Source: Plantago major | Taxonomy: Eukaryota; Streptophyta; Magnoliopsida; Lamiales; Plantaginaceae | Length of the DNA stretch: 64,000 nucleotides | Assembly: GCA_026545765.1 (NCBI GenBank) | Contig: JAIFAC010000144.1 | Coordinates: forward strand, 62,001-126,000 | Direction: 5' to 3' | Shown here: positions 59,128-64,000 of the stretch, piece after piece | Layout of the letters: each line of letters starts with the position of its first letter | How positions within the stretch are numbered: position 1 is the stretch's first letter | Made by a program: the position numbers and the translations under genes | Notes under the pieces: generated by a model | The model's input: the letters and a program-made list of their open reading frames with translations, nothing else | Database searches by the model: none | Told to the model about the DNA's origin: nothing

Positions 59128-60670
59128 CTTGTGATTCCATAAACAACGCCGTTAGATCCTTATGAAAATATGATTACACCTTGTGAATGCATAAACAACA
59201 ACAACATCAATGAGCAACTATTTCATAACAAACATAGTAGATATTGTTGAGAACATAGGGTATATTGGTGATAAGATAGCACATATACGTAGAAACATAG
59301 AAAATACTGTAAAAAAACAAAATTCAACATAATATTGTCGAAAACAGAGCACAACTGTAAGTCATGTTTTGAATGAAAACATAGGACATATTCCAGAGAA
59401 CATAGGTAATATTCTTGAAAATATAACACATACAGGAAATAACATAGAAACTTTGTATACATTTTTTTCCAGATATGAGTTGATGATTGAGGTCATATTT
59501 TGAATGAAAACACTGTCTGATTCTTATTCAAGCATGATTACACCTTGTGAATACAACAACAACAACAATGAGCGACTATTTCCTAGGAAATATAGTAGTT
59601 ATTGTTGAAAACATAGGGTATATTGGTGAGAAGATAGTACATATCGTAAAACATAAGAAATACGGTAAAAAACATAATTGAAAATAATATGTCGAAAAGC
59701 AGGCACAAAACGACTATCAGATTTTGAATGAAAACATAGGATATATTATAGAGAACATAGGTGATATTATTGAGAACATAGCACATACAGGAAAGAACAT
59801 AGAAAAGGTTGTGTACATTTTATTTCCAGATTTGAGTTGATGATTGATGTCAGATTTTGATAGAAAACACTGTCTGATCCTTATACAAGCGTGATTACAC
59901 CTTGTGAATGCATAAACAACAACAACAACATCAATAAGCGACTATTTCCTAGCAAACATAGTAGTTATTGTTGAAAACATAGGGTATATTGGTGAAAAGA
60001 TAGTACATATACATAAAAACATAGGAAATACAGTAAAGAAAATAGAATTCAAAATGATATGTCGAAAAACAGAGCACAAAACGACTGTCAGGTTTTGAAT
60101 GAAAACATAGAACATATTATAGAGAACATATGTAATATTATTGAGAACATAGCACATACAGGAAAGAACATAGAAAACGTTGTAAACCTTTTTTTTTCCA
60201 GATCTGAGGTGATGATTGAGGTCAGATCTTGATAGAAAACACTGTTTGATCCTTATGCAAGCATGATTACACCTTCTGAATGCATAAACAACAACTTTAA
60301 TCGGCAACTATTTCATAGCAACCATAGTAGATATTGTTGAGAACATAGAGTATATTGGTGAGAATATAGGACATATACGTAAAAACATAGGAAATACAGT
60401 AAAAAACAGAATTCAAAATAACATGTCGAAAAATAGAATGCAAAATGACTGTCAGGTTTTGAATGAAAACATAGGACATTTTCCAGAGAACATAGGTAAT
60501 ATTCTTGAAAGCACAGCACATACAGGAATTAACATAAAAATGTTATATACCTTATTTTTTCAGATCTGAGTTGATGATTGAGGTCAGATCTTGAATAAAA
60601 ACACGGTCTGATTCTTATGCATGTATGATTACACCTTGTGAATGCATAAACAACAACAACATCAACACGA
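59128..60670. repeat. Tandem array of ~360-bp units
   Basis: TGATTACACCTT recurs at about 59171, 59535, 59892, 60264 and 60625, spacing 357-372 bp, giving four full units. Each unit starts with TGATTACACCTTGTGAATGCA and AACAACAACA and then holds ~20-bp sub-repeats of the form GAACATAGGNNATATT. Minus-strand frames across it repeat the same Tyr/Phe/Val-rich peptides, reflecting the repeat. Copia C inserted at its left edge, within an ACCTTGT word of the array type. Confidence 0.85.
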
Positions 60671-61199
60671 AAATATAGATAAATAGTTCTAGATTTACAA
60701 TTTTTCGAACTTGATTTTTTCAAATCTATGTGGATTCAAAGTTATTTTATCATTCGAAACATGAATCAACTATCAGTCTGTAATCAATCATAATATCAAC
60801 TATATAGCTTGATTTCTCGATCAAATCGGTTGAAAACGTTGAAAAAAAATCACAAATTCGTTCGAATCATGTCTAATTTTTTTTGTCGTTCATTTTTTTC
60901 TGCAGATTCCTGAAGAAATAACAGCTAACGTTGTCGATCGATCGATTGTAGCATTTTTCCGGTGAATTCACGGTTGAATCGACCTTTTTCACTTGAGAAT
61001 TTAGAGAGAGAAAGTAGTGAGAGAAAGAAGCACATATGTAAATGGCGATTTCTGCTGGTTTCTAGCATATATATACTGACCTGTATCATAGACGGTCCGA
61101 CCCACCTTCTTGCCCTTGGGTTGGGGTGTTTTTGGCAAGTGATTTTTTATTAGGGTTAATATGTAATATATAGAAACTATGTTTCTATGTCTCTATCGA
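60671..61199. other. Unassigned spacer
   Basis: AT-rich, no convincing gene. A 63-codon plus frame at 60962-61153 has no recognised domain. A GATCGATCGATCG stretch lies near 60935. Confidence 0.35.
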
Positions 61200-61677
61200 G
61201 AGTGTGTTTCTTAGGAAATTTACTCTGATTGAATTAATTTAATAAACTCGATATTTTTAAAATTTCATTATTTCATTTTATCTTATTTAATAAATTTATA
61301 TTTTATTTTAATGGATAAAATGATTTATTTAATTAATGATACTATTCAAGATTGATGTCTATAGATTGGTCTTGTCACGATGAATTTAAATATATGTTCA
61401 AAATATTTTTTAGATTTTTGTAGATAAAGTTATATTAGATTTAATAAAAATATATATGTACTTAACAAACAAAAAATAACAGTGAAATATATAATTAAGG
61501 AAATATTTGAATGGACCGGATTGCCCTTACTAATTGTTCTAGATATCAGGATGAACTGTCAACAGACTAAAATATCCTCTACAACTTTTTTCAGCCAATC
61601 AGAATTGAGTATAGTGCCACGTAAGCATGAAAAATGGACCAATAGAAAGGCTTGAAAACTTTCAATTCATAGATATA
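61200..61677 (-). repeat. AT-rich dispersed repeat R1, copy 3, with Helitron 5'-end-like edge
   Basis: Shares its blocks with 31970-32410 and 40180-40530. Its right edge, read on the minus strand, is TATATCTATGAATTGAAAG and then the CTATTGGTCC...ACGTGGCAC block seen at 38.4 kb. It directly abuts the 3' end of Helitron-2, so two Helitrons probably lie head to tail. Confidence 0.6.
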
Positions 61678-61688
61678 CTAGTCAATGG

Positions 61689-61707
61689 CCCGTCGATACT
61701 CGACGGG
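61689..61707 (-). other. Helitron 3'-terminal hairpin
   Basis: CCCGTCGA TAC TCGACGGG: an 8-bp perfect stem with a 3-base loop, seven bases from the CTAG end. Such a hairpin marks the stop of rolling-circle transfer. Confidence 0.85.
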
Positions 61708-61974
61708 ACATGGAGACAAAATTTAAAATAAGAAATGAATAAATTGTATAATAACATGTCAAAGTTGACGAAGATATACAAACTACAATGTGCGAGAAAT
61801 GCATGATCTAATCGCTTTAACATTGCATCGGAAGTCATCGATATCTGTAAAAAAGTTGATAATGTTAATTAGTGAAATTGAACACAAACTTATAAAAATC
61901 ATATTCGGTGTTAAAATCATTTCTTAAAGTTTATACACATAAAAGATAAAATCACCCCATAACTTGTCCAACAC

Positions 61975-62500
61975 TTATTTATAAACCACGTTGGTTGTCT
62001 TGTCATATGCATTGCCCTCTTCATCACAAATCAATCCCTTTCCGCTGGTAACTCTATAGAGAGCAAAATATAAATGGTGATGGTTGAAGACGGGTCAGAG
62101 GAGGTAGAGGTCGACCTGTGAGAGAGATTTTTCGTGACTCTTGTTTGTGGTCATATCTAAGCGGGCGGATATGGACCCTGTCTCCTATAAAAATTGATAG
62201 GGAACTTTGTCTCGTCGAATGAGCTCATCACCATCCTATGAATGAAACCTTTTGGCCCTTGTTGATTCAAGATATCATCTTTGCCTCAATGATATGCTTT
62301 CAAAGATTAGTAACTGTATATGAGCATTGTGCCATTGCACAAATCGTAAGCCTGACCAATATTCATCAAAAGCATTATCACGTCCAACTTTCTGGACAAT
62401 CATATTGTTAGGCAATCTAGAGCAACTAATGGTTTGGAGAAATTCTGCCGCGAAAACATCTTCGAGACCATTCTAGTCCATGGTTAGTGGATACTCGAGG
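61975..62500 (-). pseudogene. Helitron helicase C-terminus
   Basis: Minus strand: EFLQTISCSRLPNNMIVQKVG, DELIRRDKVPYQFL, LDMTTNKSHEKSLSQVDLYL, PVFNHHHLYFALYRVTSGKGL and NAYDKTTNVVYK, in the order of the end of plant RepHel proteins (the MTINKSQGQSL and ALSRVTS motifs are recognisable). This is the part missing from the helicase remnant at 32.6 kb. Contains stops and at least two frame changes. Confidence 0.8.
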
Positions 62501-62671
62501 GTAAAAAAGCAAAATTTTGGTGTTTCAAGGTGGACACATAATGCAAATAAGATGAAAAAAAATCCAAAAGAGTAAAACCGAGCATCTTCGATGCAACAAT
62601 CATAACACGAGCTCAGTAGAACCCATAAAGCTTTAGATTCTTCTGGATGGTTAAAATATTGTTGTGCCTGA

Positions 62672-64000
62672 TGATGTGTCAAATCAGAGTTTTGAATTTG
62701 TTTAACAGCTAAGAGTTAATTCTCAACACTACGAAAACTTGTAGTGCAGTGAAGTTAACCTCAAGGTCGGTCTCGAAAGACTTAACTAATCTGAGTCTTG
62801 TTAGCGAATAATAATACTTGATGAAAGCGGTAAAGAGTTGTTTTGCTTGACAGCAGTTGATTAACTTCGTGAAAGTAGACTACTTTGCGGACTAACTAGA
62901 AAGCGATTTAAACTTACGAGATTGATATGAATTAGGAGAATTATGGTGTGGTGACTAGAAGACAAGCTAGCTAGAAGGAAATATGCGATCAACAGGAAAA
63001 CGATTACTCTCAAGTTGTCACTACTTGGGTTCAGAAAACGAATAGCATTAGTGAAGGCGTCAATTTCACTAAGCTACAATCAATTAAGCTAATCCTACTA
63101 TTACTGTTTGCAACTAACTGTTAGATTGAAGCAAGACGAAAAACGTTTTGGTTTCTAAAGATCAAATGCTTAATCTAATAGTGATATTGACGGATTGCAC
63201 ATCAAACGTAATAGCAGAATACACAATTAATCTAAAAAGGTCATAGTAATCGTAACCTGAATATATATAATCGCATAAACCCTAACTAGCATGCTTGAAT
63301 TCGTCACCACCCCATAATCGGTGTTTAGCTACTCATGTTATGCGAAGACATAATCAATAAAGCAATTAAACAATCAACACACATAATCTAATACTAGAAG
63401 CGAAGAATCGAGCGATTGATACAATTAACCCTTTGTTGTCACAAACCCTAGGTAGAATTGAAGAACTTGAATCGAATCGATGCAATGAATATGTAGATTG
63501 CGCTATCAATCAATGATAATCATCGGATTACAAGGTGAAAATCGGTTCAAGTACCTCAAAACGGGTAATTGCCTTGGAAACTAAGTCTAGCTGGAGAGCA
63601 AAGTTCAATACTTGACAATAGAATGAATAATGGAAAATAATAATGTTGTTTCTAACTAATAGAAAGGAAGAAAAACTAAGTCCGAGCAATTAGGAAAGAA
63701 TCGGAAAAAACTGCAAAAAGCAGAAGAAGTTGGCGTCCGCCAACTTTCTAGATAACATCCTCCATGGAAGAAAGTTGGCGGACACCAAATTCATCCATGG
63801 CGTCCTTGACTCGTTACAGGCGAGTTTGGCGGACGCCAATCTTCAATAAGCGTTCACCAGGCCCTTTTGGTCCTTTAAGCGTCGGAATATAGAGATAGTT
63901 CCTTCTTCAAAGTTGTAACTCTTGGTCTTATCTACGTGGACACCAAGATCAGGTCAATCGGAGTTCATATGCAAAAGTTATGGCAAAATCCAAAGCTGCT
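62672..64000 (-). repeat. Athila-type LTR, minus strand, partial
   Basis: Starts TGATGTGTCAAATCAG at 62672, the reverse complement of the LTR end at 27490 and 31962, and follows that LTR backwards (AGAGTTAATTCTCAACACTACG, ACCCTAACTAGC, CACCCCATAATCGGTGTTTAGC). Near 63725-63850 it has GGCGTCCGCCAA-type palindromes like the other two copies. More diverged than those are from each other. It continues past the window edge. Confidence 0.85.

Larger units (their letters stand above)
61678..62671 (-). mobile_element. Helitron-2, 3' part
   Basis: Minus strand. The 3' terminus is CTAG at 61678-61681, followed by T outside, with a hairpin 7 bases inside it, as expected for Helitrons (CTRR end, insertion between A and T). 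Upstream lies the helicase C-terminus. The rest is cut off at 62672 by an Athila-type LTR. Confidence 0.8.

Noticed and set aside
59128-60670. Regularly spaced repeats considered as a CRISPR-like array
   Set aside because: Units are ~360 bp and similar over their whole length, without unique spacers; the context is plant nuclear DNA.

Overview
The window is repeat-dense nuclear DNA of a plant, most likely a eudicot. I found no complete host gene, tRNA, rRNA or CRISPR array. The plant assignment rests on the element families: Copia elements of the SIRE/Maximus type with 1.6-kb LTRs, an Athila-type Ty3 element, CACTA transposons with GCGACGGAT subterminal repeats, plant Helitrons with a Pif1-like helicase, and a Stowaway-like MITE. 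Almost everything is nested mobile-element debris.

Layout, left to right. 1-960: right end of a CACTA element (CACTA-3) carrying a CCACCA minisatellite. 961-2388: minus-strand Copia fragment (gag plus one LTR) abutting it. 2949-3824: solo LTR with target duplication CCACT, followed at 3834-4320 by a second LTR-like unit. 4739-23960: large Copia element A, with LTRs at 4739-6317 and 22350-23960, interrupted in its reverse transcriptase by CACTA-1 (11523-14918, target duplication AGA). The right LTR of A also acts as the left LTR of a second, partial Copia body (23961-25937). That body is cut by an incomplete Athila element (25938-31962).

31963-38520: Helitron territory on the minus strand, with a degenerate Rep/helicase gene split by CACTA-2 (34180-37150, target duplication GAA). 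38541-38788: MITE. 38789-42166: AT-rich unassigned DNA with dispersed and short tandem repeats. 42167-59127: Copia element C, the same family as A, with both LTRs and a perfect CTTGT target duplication. A 1.08-kb LTR element is inserted in its GAA tract (55205-56282). 59128-60670: about four tandem copies of a ~360-bp unit. 61200-62671: a Helitron 5'-end-like repeat and the true 3' terminus (hairpin plus CTAG) of a second Helitron. 62672-64000: part of an Athila-type LTR on the minus strand.

The most notable signals are these. (1) Element A and element C contain patches in which CAG/CTG triplets seen in sister copies are altered. The patch in A also covers the CACTA nested inside it, which points to a locus-level cause such as base-calling error at methylated CHG sites. 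(2) The extra gene downstream of RNase H in both Copia copies is crossed by several short GT...AG-bounded segments at matching places, unusual for an element that copies itself through RNA. (3) CACTA-2 ends in TTACTAC rather than CACTAC at both ends. (4) The Athila LTRs carry a dense cluster of GGCGNNCGCC palindromes.

All coordinates were read by eye. Percent identities are rough impressions, not alignments.
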